Assembly (NCBI GenBank): GCA_002317385.1
Contig: DCJH01000035.1
Span: forward strand, 1-22,599
Length of the DNA: 22,599 nt
Origin: Prevotella sp. UBA1705
Lineage (GTDB): Bacteria; Bacteroidota; Bacteroidia; Bacteroidales; Bacteroidaceae
Reading direction: 5' to 3'
Each line of letters begins with the position of its first letter. Within the stretch, counting starts at the first letter, position 1. The position numbers and the translations under genes were made by a program. Positions 15,112-22,599 of the stretch are shown here, piece after piece. The notes under the pieces were generated by a model. The model was not told where the DNA came from, did not search any database, and saw nothing but the letters and a program-made list of their open reading frames with translations.

Positions 15112-16899
15112 TTAATAACCGGGGTTCTGCTTGAGGTTTTTGTTTACATCTATCTCACTCTGAGGGATGGGCAACTGCATGTTGCGCTCTGATATGTTCT
15201 CAGGAGCACCGGTAGTCAGCACATTGCGCTCCGTGGTACTGATGAACGGATTGTAGATGCGCCACATCTGCATTTGGCTGATGAGCTTGCCCCGACGCAC
15301 AAGGTCGCACCAGCGATCAGTGGTCTCAGCCACGAGTTCACGGGCTCGCTCATTGAGAATCTCGTTGCGGAAAGCATCGTAATCGTTGTTGTACTTATAG
15401 TAGTCCATGGGATTGCGGGTGCCATCGTATATATAGCCATATGAGCCTGGGCGCCAATCGGGCACACAGATGTCGGTCAGATTCTCATACTGAGTCTTGA
15501 GTCTGCGTGGCATGGGGTCCTGGTGCATGATGCCCTCATTGGCGATGCGAGCACGCTTGCGCACAAGATTCACGGCATCGTAGGCCGACTTGATGCTCTG
15601 GCCAGTAAGGTCGAACGAGGAACTGGGGGTGTAGCTTCCGGGAGACTGGTTCACCTCGTTGTAGGCTTCGGCATACATCAGCAATACGTCGGCATAGCGC
15701 AACAAAGGCTCATCCATCCCAAAGTTGGTATAGTTGTATGCACTGGGGTTGGCCAGAGGATATCGACGGAACTTGCCAATGCACCATTGCACCCAGTTGT
15801 TATTCTCTGTAGCCTCGCTGAGCTTCTGGTCGGAGCGGGTATCCCAGTAGATTTTGTAATCCCATCCCCACAGTGTGCCGTCTTCCTGAAGTTGCACACG
15901 AGGACAATTCCATAGGCGGCGCACAGAGTCGCTGGGTTCGTAGATCATGCGATGATAGTCTGAACTGGAGATGTTATCCCAAGAACCGCCGAGTTCTTGG
16001 CTACCTCGGATACCAAACATCATGCCGGTCCATGTACCAGTATTGTCACCCGTTTTTCCCTCAACACAGAACAGAACCTCGTTTTGAGCTTCGTCGCGAG
16101 TCTTAGCATCAAATACGTCGGGATAGTATTTGCACAGAGAATATCGTCCACCCTGAATCACTTGGCCAGCATAGTCGAGTGCTTTCTGGAAATCCTCATG
16201 GGCATCACCGAGGAGAGGCTTGCCGTCGCGCTGGGCAACGCTGCCCAACCAGAGATATACCTTGGCGAGGAATCCACGGCAGGCATCTTTCGTCATGCGC
16301 CCATATTGATAGCCATTGCCGGTGTCGCCCTTGTCCATCGTATGCTCCAGACAATATTCGAAGTCGTTGATAATCTGCTTGAAGACCTCGGCTTTGTCTG
16401 TTCGGGGCACATCGAGTCCGGCCAGCGACTTGGTGCTTTCGAGCACAAGAGGCACGTCGCCAAACCACCGAACGAGGTCGAAATAGAGGAAGGCGCGAAT
16501 GCCACGGGCCTGAGCCACGTAACGTTCATAATTGTTGATGTTGTCTTTATTGGCCTCCACGGCGTCGATGACGGCATTGCAGTCTTTGATAACCATATAG
16601 TGGCCCTGCCACATGGTGGTGATATAGGTGTTGTTGGCCGTATAGGTGAAGTCGCTCAGACCGTTGGCCTCGTCCCACGAAGCGCGTTTGAGGAGGTCGT
16701 TGGGCAGTTCACGCACCTCATAGCCTGTGACATTAGAACCGCTCAACTCGCGATAGGCTCCATTGAGTGCCTGTCTTGCCTGCTGCTCGTTCTCATAGAA
16801 GTTGGTGGTTGTCATGACGCTCTTAGCTTCCTCGTTGAGGAAGTCGGAGCAGGAACTCAACAGCAATCCAGCTGCAAAGAATAGATATATTTTTTTCAT
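15112..16899 (-). CDS. susD-like: SusD/RagB-family outer-membrane nutrient-binding lipoprotein
   Basis: A 595-residue surface lipoprotein with lipobox LLSSC (C17) followed by SDFLNEEAKS. Family features are YENEQQARQALNGAYRELSG near the N-terminus, ARGIRAFLYFDLVRWFGDVPLV (the TPR-like helical core motif), LRYADVLLMYAEAYNEVNQ, ERARELVAETTDRWCDLVRRG and the C-terminal IPQSEIDVNKNLKQNPGY. Length is normal (usually 500-650). In the family it forms the lid of the SusC transporter and binds the oligosaccharide. It starts 20 nt after the susC stop, so the two should be co-translated in one transcript. The sugar cannot be predicted from this sequence alone. Confidence 0.96.
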   Translation of the reverse strand: MKKIYLFFAAGLLLSSCSDFLNEEAKSVMTTTNFYENEQQARQALNGAYRELSGSNVTGYEVRELPNDLLKRASWDEANGLSDFTYTANNTYITTMWQGHYMVIKDCNAVIDAVEANKDNINNYERYVAQARGIRAFLYFDLVRWFGDVPLVLESTKSLAGLDVPRTDKAEVFKQIINDFEYCLEHTMDKGDTGNGYQYGRMTKDACRGFLAKVYLWLGSVAQRDGKPLLGDAHEDFQKALDYAGQVIQGGRYSLCKYYPDVFDAKTRDEAQNEVLFCVEGKTGDNTGTWTGMMFGIRGSQELGGSWDNISSSDYHRMIYEPSDSVRRLWNCPRVQLQEDGTLWGWDYKIYWDTRSDQKLSEATENNNWVQWCIGKFRRYPLANPSAYNYTNFGMDEPLLRYADVLLMYAEAYNEVNQSPGSYTPSSSFDLTGQSIKSAYDAVNLVRKRARIANEGIMHQDPMPRRLKTQYENLTDICVPDWRPGSYGYIYDGTRNPMDYYKYNNDYDAFRNEILNERARELVAETTDRWCDLVRRGKLISQMQMWRIYNPFISTTERNVLTTGAPENISERNMQLPIPQSEIDVNKNLKQNPGY

Positions 16900-16919
16900 T
16901 TTCGTCTGTTCATTAATGG

Positions 16920-19900
16920 TTATAATCCTACTTCAAGGGAAAAAGCGACAGAGCGTGGGCGTGGATAAGGACTCATGTCCAGGCCCGGAGCAATGCGCGA
17001 CACAGTGCCTGTGCCGGTATTGGCCTCTGGGTCAAAGCCCGAATAGCGTGTGAGCAACCAGAGATTGGTACCGGTTACAGAGAGGCGCATCTTGGAAAGG
17101 TTCAGTTTCTTGAGCACATTCTTCGGGAAGTTATATCCCAGCGAAACGGTCTGCAGGCGCAGGAAAGATCCATCCTCTACCAGGTCGCTGCGCATGATGC
17201 CTTCGCTCCAGGTGCCTGAACCACTCAATGGGAAGTTCTTGTCAGGGTCGGTAGCATACCATATATTATTGTTGATGCTCTTCATGATGTTGTTGATGTT
17301 GGTGGCGCCCTGCAGGTAGTAGGCATTGCCATTGATCACATCATTGCCCACAGACCAACGGAAGAATGCATAGAGGTCGAAATTCTTCCATTCCAGCGTG
17401 TTGCCAATACCGCCAGTGTGTGCTGGATTGACATTGGCGATGGGCACGCGGTCGTTGGAATCGATGATTCCGTCGTGGTTAACGTCGACCACTCTCATCT
17501 CGCCAGCTTTTAGATTAGAGCCGGAATAGCCGTTGGTTACCTCGTTGCTGTTGTTGTAGACCCCGTCGCTGATATAACCATAGTACACACCTACGGGCTG
17601 CCCCACGCGCAATAACACGTCGCTGGTAATCTTGCTATTCAGTCCGCGGCTATAGAACTGCTCATACTGATCGCCGTCAAGGCTGAGTATCTTATTCCTG
17701 TAGAAGGATATGTTGAAGTCGGTAGACCATGCAACAGGACGCTTGAACCAATGGGCGGTTACATGGAACTCCATGCCCTTGTTCTCCAATACGCCGGCAT
17801 TTTTCCATGCAGTGGTGAAGCCAGAGGTGGAGGGAATGTTTACCTGAAGCAACATATCGTCTATGCGCTTGTAGTAAAAGTCGGCGGTCAGCTGCAGTCT
17901 GTTGCGCCATACGGCAAAGTCGAAACCTACATTAAACTGCTTCTGGCTCTCCCATTTCAGGTCGTCATTGGTCACGTTGGAGGGATAACGACCTATCTCA
18001 ACCGTATTTTGGTCGAACACAACCTTACTGTCACTCAGCTGAGACAGCGACTGATAAGACGGAATCTGGTTGTTTCCGGTCATACCGAAACTGGCTCTGA
18101 AACGCAGGTTGCTGATGAAGCCGATGTTCTTGATAAACTCTTCTTCCGAGGCACGCCAAGCGGCGGATACGGCGGGGAAGTAGCCATAGCGGTTGTTCTT
18201 GCCAAATTTCGAGGACCCGTCTACACGAAGCGATGTGGTCAGTAGGTATTTCTCCTGATAATTATAGGTGGCTCGGCCTATCCATGATACCATCTTGTTG
18301 CTGTCGTAAAGGTAGCTGGGGGCATAGGTCACAAGTCCCTTGTTAATGCCATAGATACCCTGCAGCATGTCCTCAAAGTTGGTAGCCTTGGTATAGAGGT
18401 AGTTGCTCCACCATTTGCTGGTTTCAAATCCTCCCATAACAGAGAACGAATGGGCGCCAATCTGCTTGTTGTATTGCATGCGGGCCTCCCATACCCAACT
18501 GTTCTCCACTCGATTTCCTAATTCCATTCGTCCTTGTTCCGACTGTCCGAACCAGGTGTCCGATCCCCACACCCGTGTAGAATTCACGGTGTAGCGGCGG
18601 TAGGAGGCACTTGTGGTGAATGTCAGGCCCTTGAGAATGTTGTATGAGAACCAGAGATTTGCGTTCAACTCGTCATACTTGTTTTTAATATCCACTTGGT
18701 CAACAGCTACGAGTGGGCTCATGATATTGATGTTACTGTAGTTCATGATGTCGGCAAAGCCTGGATAATAGAGGAACGGTGAACGCTGCAAGGCGTTCAG
18801 CACAATGCCCGATTGCGACCAATCGCTGGTAGGGTTGTGGTCTTGCGAGGTAGAGAACGATGCGTTGAGGCCCATGCTGCCATGCAGACCCAACTGTTGA
18901 GTGAGGTTCAGACGTGAGGTGAAACGGTCGAAACGCGAGCGGCGTATCACTCCGCTGTTGTTCAGATATCCGGCCGAAAGCATGTAGGTCATGCCTTTTG
19001 TGCCGCCTTCCATACTTGCGTTGATGTCGTTTTTATGGGCTGTCTGAACAATCTCGTCGAGCCAGTTGTGCACGTTGGCATCAGTCCATCCCTTGTTGGC
19101 AATGATGTTATCCCAGAACGCTATGAGGTTCGGGGTGTCGTAGGTGCCATACTTTCTCATCTTATAAGCATATTCTTCGGGACTGAGCACCTGCAGTTTG
19201 GGATTCTGCATATAGTCGAGTCCGGTAGTAATGCCAACCGAGAATTTGGGCTTAGTAGATTCGATGCCATGTTTGGTGGTAATCAGCACCACACCGTTGG
19301 AACCCTTGGCTCCATAAATGGCTGCTGCGGAGGCATCCTTTAATACCTCTATAGAAGCGATGTCGTTGGGGTTCAGACCCATCAGCGGATTGTTCACCGT
19401 GTTGGCGTCTGAGGTGGCAGAGCCCACAGACTCTACTGGCATGGGCACACCATCGATGACAAACAGCGGCTGTGTTCCTCCTGTAATGGAGTTGACTCCG
19501 CGGATTCGGAATTGCATGTTGGAGTTCACCGATCCGTCAGAGGTCATAATCTGTACGCCGCTCACCTTTCCCTGAAGGGCCTGCAACACTTCGGCGCTAC
19601 CGCTCTTGGCCAATTCCGCTACGTTGACAGAGGTGATAGCAGTGGTGATGTCGCTCTTTTTCTGAGTACCATAACCCACGACAACCACCTCATTGATGTC
19701 CTTCGCCTCAGCGTCGAGTACAATGTTCATGGGTTTCCCGGTAACGGTTTCTGTTCGAGGATAGAATCCGATATAAGACACTGTCAGTTTTTGTTTTTCC
19801 TTGGCCTTGATGGAAAACACTCCGTCTACATTGGTGGTGACACCGTTAGACGTTCCTTCCACTTTTACCGTAGCTCCGGTGAGCGGCTCGCCTTGGGCGT

Positions 19901-19991
19901 CTGTCACCTTTCCTGTAATCGTAGTCTGCGATTGGGCCACGGTCGAACCGAGTGCCAAAAGCATCATTAGGAACAATAGCTTTAGTTTCAT
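16920..19991 (-). CDS. susC-like: SusC/RagA-family TonB-dependent outer-membrane transporter
   Basis: A 1023-residue outer-membrane beta-barrel. Order: signal peptide about 1-20; carboxypeptidase-D-like regulatory domain about 24-95 (ITGKVTDAQGEPLTGATVKV, VSYIGF); TonB box region about 98-111 (DINEVVVVGYGTQKKSD); plug with LQGKVSGVQI and RIRGVNSITGGTQPLFVIDG, ASIEVLKDASAAAIYGAKGS; then the barrel to the C-terminal LEVGL. It imports oligosaccharides with energy from TonB-ExbBD and pairs with SusD. This is the first gene of the operon. Start ATG 19991 leads directly into the signal peptide, with a leader of about 35 nt from the predicted promoter. Nothing is truncated. Confidence 0.97.
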   Translation of the reverse strand: MKLKLLFLMMLLALGSTVAQSQTTITGKVTDAQGEPLTGATVKVEGTSNGVTTNVDGVFSIKAKEKQKLTVSYIGFYPRTETVTGKPMNIVLDAEAKDINEVVVVGYGTQKKSDITTAITSVNVAELAKSGSAEVLQALQGKVSGVQIMTSDGSVNSNMQFRIRGVNSITGGTQPLFVIDGVPMPVESVGSATSDANTVNNPLMGLNPNDIASIEVLKDASAAAIYGAKGSNGVVLITTKHGIESTKPKFSVGITTGLDYMQNPKLQVLSPEEYAYKMRKYGTYDTPNLIAFWDNIIANKGWTDANVHNWLDEIVQTAHKNDINASMEGGTKGMTYMLSAGYLNNSGVIRRSRFDRFTSRLNLTQQLGLHGSMGLNASFSTSQDHNPTSDWSQSGIVLNALQRSPFLYYPGFADIMNYSNINIMSPLVAVDQVDIKNKYDELNANLWFSYNILKGLTFTTSASYRRYTVNSTRVWGSDTWFGQSEQGRMELGNRVENSWVWEARMQYNKQIGAHSFSVMGGFETSKWWSNYLYTKATNFEDMLQGIYGINKGLVTYAPSYLYDSNKMVSWIGRATYNYQEKYLLTTSLRVDGSSKFGKNNRYGYFPAVSAAWRASEEEFIKNIGFISNLRFRASFGMTGNNQIPSYQSLSQLSDSKVVFDQNTVEIGRYPSNVTNDDLKWESQKQFNVGFDFAVWRNRLQLTADFYYKRIDDMLLQVNIPSTSGFTTAWKNAGVLENKGMEFHVTAHWFKRPVAWSTDFNISFYRNKILSLDGDQYEQFYSRGLNSKITSDVLLRVGQPVGVYYGYISDGVYNNSNEVTNGYSGSNLKAGEMRVVDVNHDGIIDSNDRVPIANVNPAHTGGIGNTLEWKNFDLYAFFRWSVGNDVINGNAYYLQGATNINNIMKSINNNIWYATDPDKNFPLSGSGTWSEGIMRSDLVEDGSFLRLQTVSLGYNFPKNVLKKLNLSKMRLSVTGTNLWLLTRYSGFDPEANTGTGTVSRIAPGLDMSPYPRPRSVAFSLEVGL

Positions 19992-20031
19992 ACGACTTAT
20001 TTTAGGTTTTTATTTCTATGATAAGATGTTG

Positions 20032-20039
20032 CAAAATTA
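20032..20039 (-). promoter_or_regulatory. -7 element of the susC promoter
   Basis: Minus-strand TAATTTTG matches TAnnTTTG exactly and sits about 40 nt upstream of the susC start. The -33 position (20060-20063) reads CAAA on the minus strand instead of TTTG, so the promoter lacks that element, as expected for an activator-dependent PUL promoter. Confidence 0.65.
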
Positions 20040-20059
20040 AGATTTCAGAGTCATTCCGG

Positions 20060-20091
20060 TTTGACTTATCGTACCTTTCGCTTTACTAAAG
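20060..20091. promoter_or_regulatory. Candidate HTCS operator upstream of susC
   Basis: TTTGAC (20060-20065) and CTTTAC (20081-20086) begin 21 bp apart, and the first begins exactly 20 nt from the -7 element. This is the same geometry as 6779-6841. The segment 20060-20080 matches 6807-6827 at 15 of 21 positions. The distal half also contains a perfect small palindrome, CTTTA-C-TAAAG (20081-20091), and GTACC occurs at 20071 and 20095. Confidence 0.5.
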
Positions 20092-20099
20092 GGTGTACC

Positions 20100-20538
20100 T
20101 CTCAGCGTATTCAATGGTATTTTAACCCATGGCCAGTAGTAGCAACCGTAAAAATAAGATAGGCCAAACAGAGGGTCATGGCGTTGAAGAATACCTGTCT
20201 ATAGCATTATTGCTGGATGCCTTTATCGCTCAGTTCTATTCTGATCCTCCTCCATCTTCATATATGATAATAGGGATTCTGGTGTCATCGAGATATAGTA
20301 AATCCTTTTTTAACATGAGCAAAGGTGTTAGTGTGATACTCATTCGACATGATGGCGATAGATATGGTTTATAGTCTTTATCCGTAGGTTAGGCTCATCG
20401 CTCCTTGCAAATATACTTATTTTATTTATAATAGACTTGGTTATTTGTAAAGTTCATTGCTAAAAAACACTCTGTGCTATACCGAGGAATTCATGTGCAT
20501 ATCAAAAACGAAAAAGGGTGATGCGCTAAATCCTTAGC
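20100..20538. other. Gene-less region upstream of the PUL
   Basis: About 440 bp with no recognisable gene. An 81-codon plus-strand frame at 20129-20374 has no recognisable family and no ribosome binding site. A minus-strand TATATTTG (20415-20408) fits a -7 box but has no -33 partner and no gene after it. The stretch TATTTTAACCCATGG at 20118-20132 resembles the TTTTACCCATTG repeat at 6828 and might be a further regulator contact. Confidence 0.45.
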
Positions 20539-21225
20539 ATGCTACCTCCAGAGATTAGCGAAATATGGCTGGGGGCACGTCGCTGCGAGCGACTGGAGGA
20601 AGTAGTAGCCAGATATCCTGACAGAAAATGTGTCGTCATGCCGCTCGACTTCTCGGATGTGGCGGCAGTGGAAGCTTTCGGTCAGCGGCTTGCCACCGGG
20701 CGGCCACGTATCCAACAGCTTGGCAACAACGCTGGAATGGCGGTGGGCGATGTGATATAACGTATGGAGCTTGCCCCAATGATGCAACTCGTAGACCTCA
20801 ACTACAAGGGGGCCACCGCTATGACAAAGGTCTGCTTGCCCTATGTGCCCGGCTGTGGAATTATCGTCATGGTGTCGTCTACATCGGCCTTTGGGCCCAA
20901 CACCGGGATGGCGGTCTATTCAGCAACGAAGTCGTATCTCTCGGCCTTCAGCACGGGACTGCGTGAGGAATTGCGCTCCCGCCACATCCATGCCTGCACC
21001 GTCAACCCAGGCATGGTGATGACTGAGATGAACCGCAATGCGAGAGCTGACTATCTGAGGCTGCCGAAAGTGGATGTGGCACGGGGGGCGGTGAGGTCGC
21101 TGAGGGCTGAAAGGCGGGGTAGGACCGCCTATACCACAGGGTGGTTTTACAAGTGTTATCGTTTCGTCTGCAAGCTGTTGCCCCAAAGTCTGATGGTGTG
21201 TGTGCCCGGATTAGAAAAGGATTGA
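20539..21225 (+). pseudogene. Short-chain dehydrogenase/reductase pseudogene
   Basis: One reading frame carries most of an SDR Rossmann protein: IWLGARRCERLEEV (second strand), VMPLDFSDVAAVEAF, NNAGMAVGDVI, LVDLNYKGATAMTKVCLPYV, IVMVSSTSAFGPNTG, catalytic YSATK, and VNPGMVMTEM. Two lesions make it non-functional. The first strand with the TGxxxGIG nucleotide-binding motif is missing upstream of 20539, and TAA at 20758-20760 interrupts the frame where homologues usually carry a charged or polar residue before RMELAPMM. The frame continues without shift to TGA at 21223-21225. A CAA or GAA to TAA change explains the stop. The family usually acts on sugars, alcohols or acyl chains; the original substrate is unknown. 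There is no ribosome binding site or promoter. A sequencing error cannot account for the lost N-terminus. Confidence 0.85.
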
Positions 21226-21878
21226 GCATTTGCAAACATTTTCTTCCGATGTCTATTCGTTTTTAATGCCGACTTGATTTCTTTCTGCAACCTATATCTT
21301 CATGGTGCATGCTGGTAGCCAGAAATGCCCCATGAAAAATCCTGAGCATTTGTCTCCTGAGATGAGCGTATTTCAAAATCAAGCCCCGGTGGCCTCAAAT
21401 ACGCGAGAAATCGCCTTGTTTGAAGTTGTTGACAGACAGAGACTTGTAAAATATTGACATTCTAAGGCTCTGCCGTTAGTGTCTTTTCGTCTTGTCATTG
21501 AGCCTTTTTCATGTTGCCATTACTATCAAACGGTCTTGCCATTAGGTACTCATGGCCGCTTGATGAGGTAGTGATGGTTTTGCTATCTCTCCCTTTTGTC
21601 TCATTCTTCCCTGTTTTTCTATCACACGAACCGGGCTAAACCATCTATTCATCTTTTTGTCTCGCCTAAAACAAGTCGTCCAAATGTATGCGATTTTGAT
21701 AAAGAAAGTTGACGTTGAAAACGCTGAGGCATGCGTTCCGTAAATGTGGTGACAATATGGAAAATATATACCTCTGTTGTCGAAACAAACAATAATGCTA
21801 TAAACTTTTTTGCTTTTTCTTCCTCACTTTTCCCGAATTATGAATCTGCCTTGACCGCCATTTTATTACCATTTTTCG
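21226..21878. other. Gene-less region with degenerate repeats
   Basis: About 650 bp with no coding signal on either strand. Its only structure is the 22-bp-period repeat set at 21467-21554 and pyrimidine-rich tracts (TTTTGTCTC near 21595 and TTTTTGTCTCGCC near 21654). It lies between two pseudogenes and looks like decayed sequence. Confidence 0.5.
21467..21554. repeat. Four degenerate tandem units with exact 22-bp period
   Basis: The core TG(C/T)C(A/G)TT(A/G) begins at 21471, 21493, 21515 and 21537, exactly 22 bp apart each time. Unit 2 and unit 4 both begin GTCTTG(T/C)CATT. Flanks are less conserved (CTTTTC after units 1 and 2). Adjacent 22-mers on either side do not clearly continue the pattern. 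The set could be an old minisatellite or a cluster of protein sites on one face of the helix. Confidence 0.6.
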
Positions 21879-21886
21879 TAACTTTG
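21879..21886 (+). promoter_or_regulatory. -7-like element before the EamA fragment
   Basis: TAACTTTG matches TAnnTTTG and is followed at once by sequence in frame with the EamA fragment. There is no TTTG at 19-21 nt upstream (that position reads CCGC). It could be the remains of a promoter or a chance match. Confidence 0.3.
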
Positions 21887-22361
21887 CACCCGAATTAAAT
21901 TTCACTTCATCAAGTGTTCTCAGTAAAAATGGTGACAGTAGGATTTCCCTTTTAGGGTTGGGACTTGCTTTGGCGGCGGGTCTGACGTATGCATTATATC
22001 TCATCGGCGTAAACCGGAGCACACTCCGGAGCATGTCGGTGATGCGTCTTTCATTCTATACTACGACTTCCGGAATGCTGCTTTTCTTCGTATATAATGG
22101 CTTGGGCAGGTATCTTATCCTCATGCCTAATTCGACAGCTTGGCTGGATATTGTTTGGTTATCGCTCTTTCCGACCATTATCTCCATGCAGCTTGTCACG
22201 GCAGAGCCCACATCATCGGTAGTACCCTGGCTTCCATCATAGGCGCTCTTGAACCTATCACAGCCCTCACCATCTCCATTCTTGTCTTTGGCGGCATACT
22301 TACAGGTCTCAATATCCTTGGTTTTATACTCGTTATTGTTGCTGTCATGGTGATGGTATAG
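21886..22361 (+). pseudogene. EamA/DMT-family transporter pseudogene (C-terminal half)
   Basis: The remnant covers roughly the second EamA repeat of a 10-helix drug/metabolite transporter (about 150 of some 290 residues). The first part, frame 1, reads LLGLGLALAAGLTYALYLIG, VNRSTLRSMSVMRLSFY and LDIVWLSLFPTIISMQLVTA. A single-base deletion near 22200-22208 shifts it to another frame, where the match resumes as AHIIGSTLASIIGALEPITA, FGGILTGLNILGFILV and VAVMVMV, ending with TAG at 22359-22361. The N-terminal half is absent: upstream codons back to a stop at 21841-21843 show no helices. A truncated, frameshifted membrane protein cannot be functional. The family exports or imports small metabolites; the substrate is unknown. 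Confidence 0.85.
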
Positions 22362-22533
22362 TTCCAAAAGCTGGTATCATGAGGTAGAACTTGCCTCTAC
22401 AGTGTTCTTTTTCAATCATGTGAAGCGGGGGATACCGAGATATGTTTATCCATGTTATGTCTATTGATGAAATACTATAAAACAGACATAAGTAACGGCA
22501 TTCATACTGGAAACCAATAAGTTACAGACCAAG

Positions 22534-22573
22534 AAAATAAAAAGGGACCCTGAGAAGTTCAACTCAGGGCCCC
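22534..22573 (-). terminator. Rho-independent terminator of the tRNA gene
   Basis: On the minus strand GGGGCCCTGAG pairs with CTCAGGGTCCC (11 bp, one wobble) around an 8-nt loop and is followed by TTTTTATTTT. It begins directly after the encoded CCA end of the tRNA. Confidence 0.85.
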
Positions 22574-22599
22574 TGGTACCCAGACCCGGGGTCGAACCG
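22574..22599 (-). tRNA. tRNA gene, 3' end only (partial, type not determined)
   Basis: Read on the minus strand from the window edge: part of the T stem (CGG), the T loop TTCGACC, the 3' T stem CCGGG, the 3' acceptor strand TCTGGGT, discriminator A and an encoded CCA. The acceptor predicts a tRNA beginning ACCCAGA. The anticodon lies outside the window, so the amino acid cannot be assigned. The terminator directly downstream supports a real gene that is last in its transcript. Confidence 0.85.

Noticed and set aside
20129..20374. 81-codon plus-strand frame upstream of susC
   Set aside because: No recognisable family, no ribosome binding site or promoter; not convincing as a gene or as a named pseudogene.
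21467..21554. CRISPR array
   Set aside because: Period is only 22 bp, repeats are degenerate, there are no unique spacers of typical length and no cas genes nearby.
21798..22034. 78-codon minus-strand frame
   Set aside because: Antisense to the EamA remnant and otherwise basic low-complexity sequence.

Overview
The window looks like a chromosomal segment of a Bacteroidales bacterium, most likely Prevotellaceae (Prevotella/Segatella type). The evidence is a SusC/SusD pair, a hybrid two-component regulator of the Bacteroidetes HTCS type, C-terminal tails resembling type IX secretion signals, and promoters of the Bacteroidetes sigma form (TTTG, about 20 nt, TAnnTTTG). The taxon is inferred; there is no rRNA gene here.

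Left part (1-3489): the last 41 codons of a PEP carboxykinase gene (pckA) with its terminator; a compact unit (240-500) with a perfect consensus promoter, a strong terminator and a possible 27-residue membrane peptide; about 0.9 kb with no recognisable gene; a leftward two-gene operon (six-helix membrane protein, then winged-helix regulator) whose promoter carries a perfect palindrome between its -33 and -7 elements; and a nitroreductase gene that converges on the next operon and shares a terminator with it.

Central part (3466-20099, all minus strand): a polysaccharide utilization locus (PUL). In transcription order it encodes SusC, SusD, a DUF5017-like surface lipoprotein, a 1370-residue HTCS, a GH31 glycosidase, a DUF4832-type protein, a protein of three beta-rich repeats, and a second DUF4832-type protein carrying one copy of the same repeat. 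The first six genes are separated by 1-20 nt and look like one transcript. Two promoters, one before susC and one before the three-repeat gene, share the same layout: a -7 box ATCTTAATTTT(G/A), a 20-nt gap, then direct repeats 21 bp apart. I infer that the HTCS controls both. The model is glycan capture and import by SusCD and the lipoprotein, cleavage by GH31 plus the DUF4832 proteins (probably uncharacterised glycosidases), and surface display of the repeat-bearing proteins.

Right part (20100-22599): a decayed stretch holding a short-chain dehydrogenase pseudogene, a set of 22-bp-period degenerate repeats, an EamA transporter pseudogene, and the 3' end of a minus-strand tRNA gene with its terminator at the window edge.
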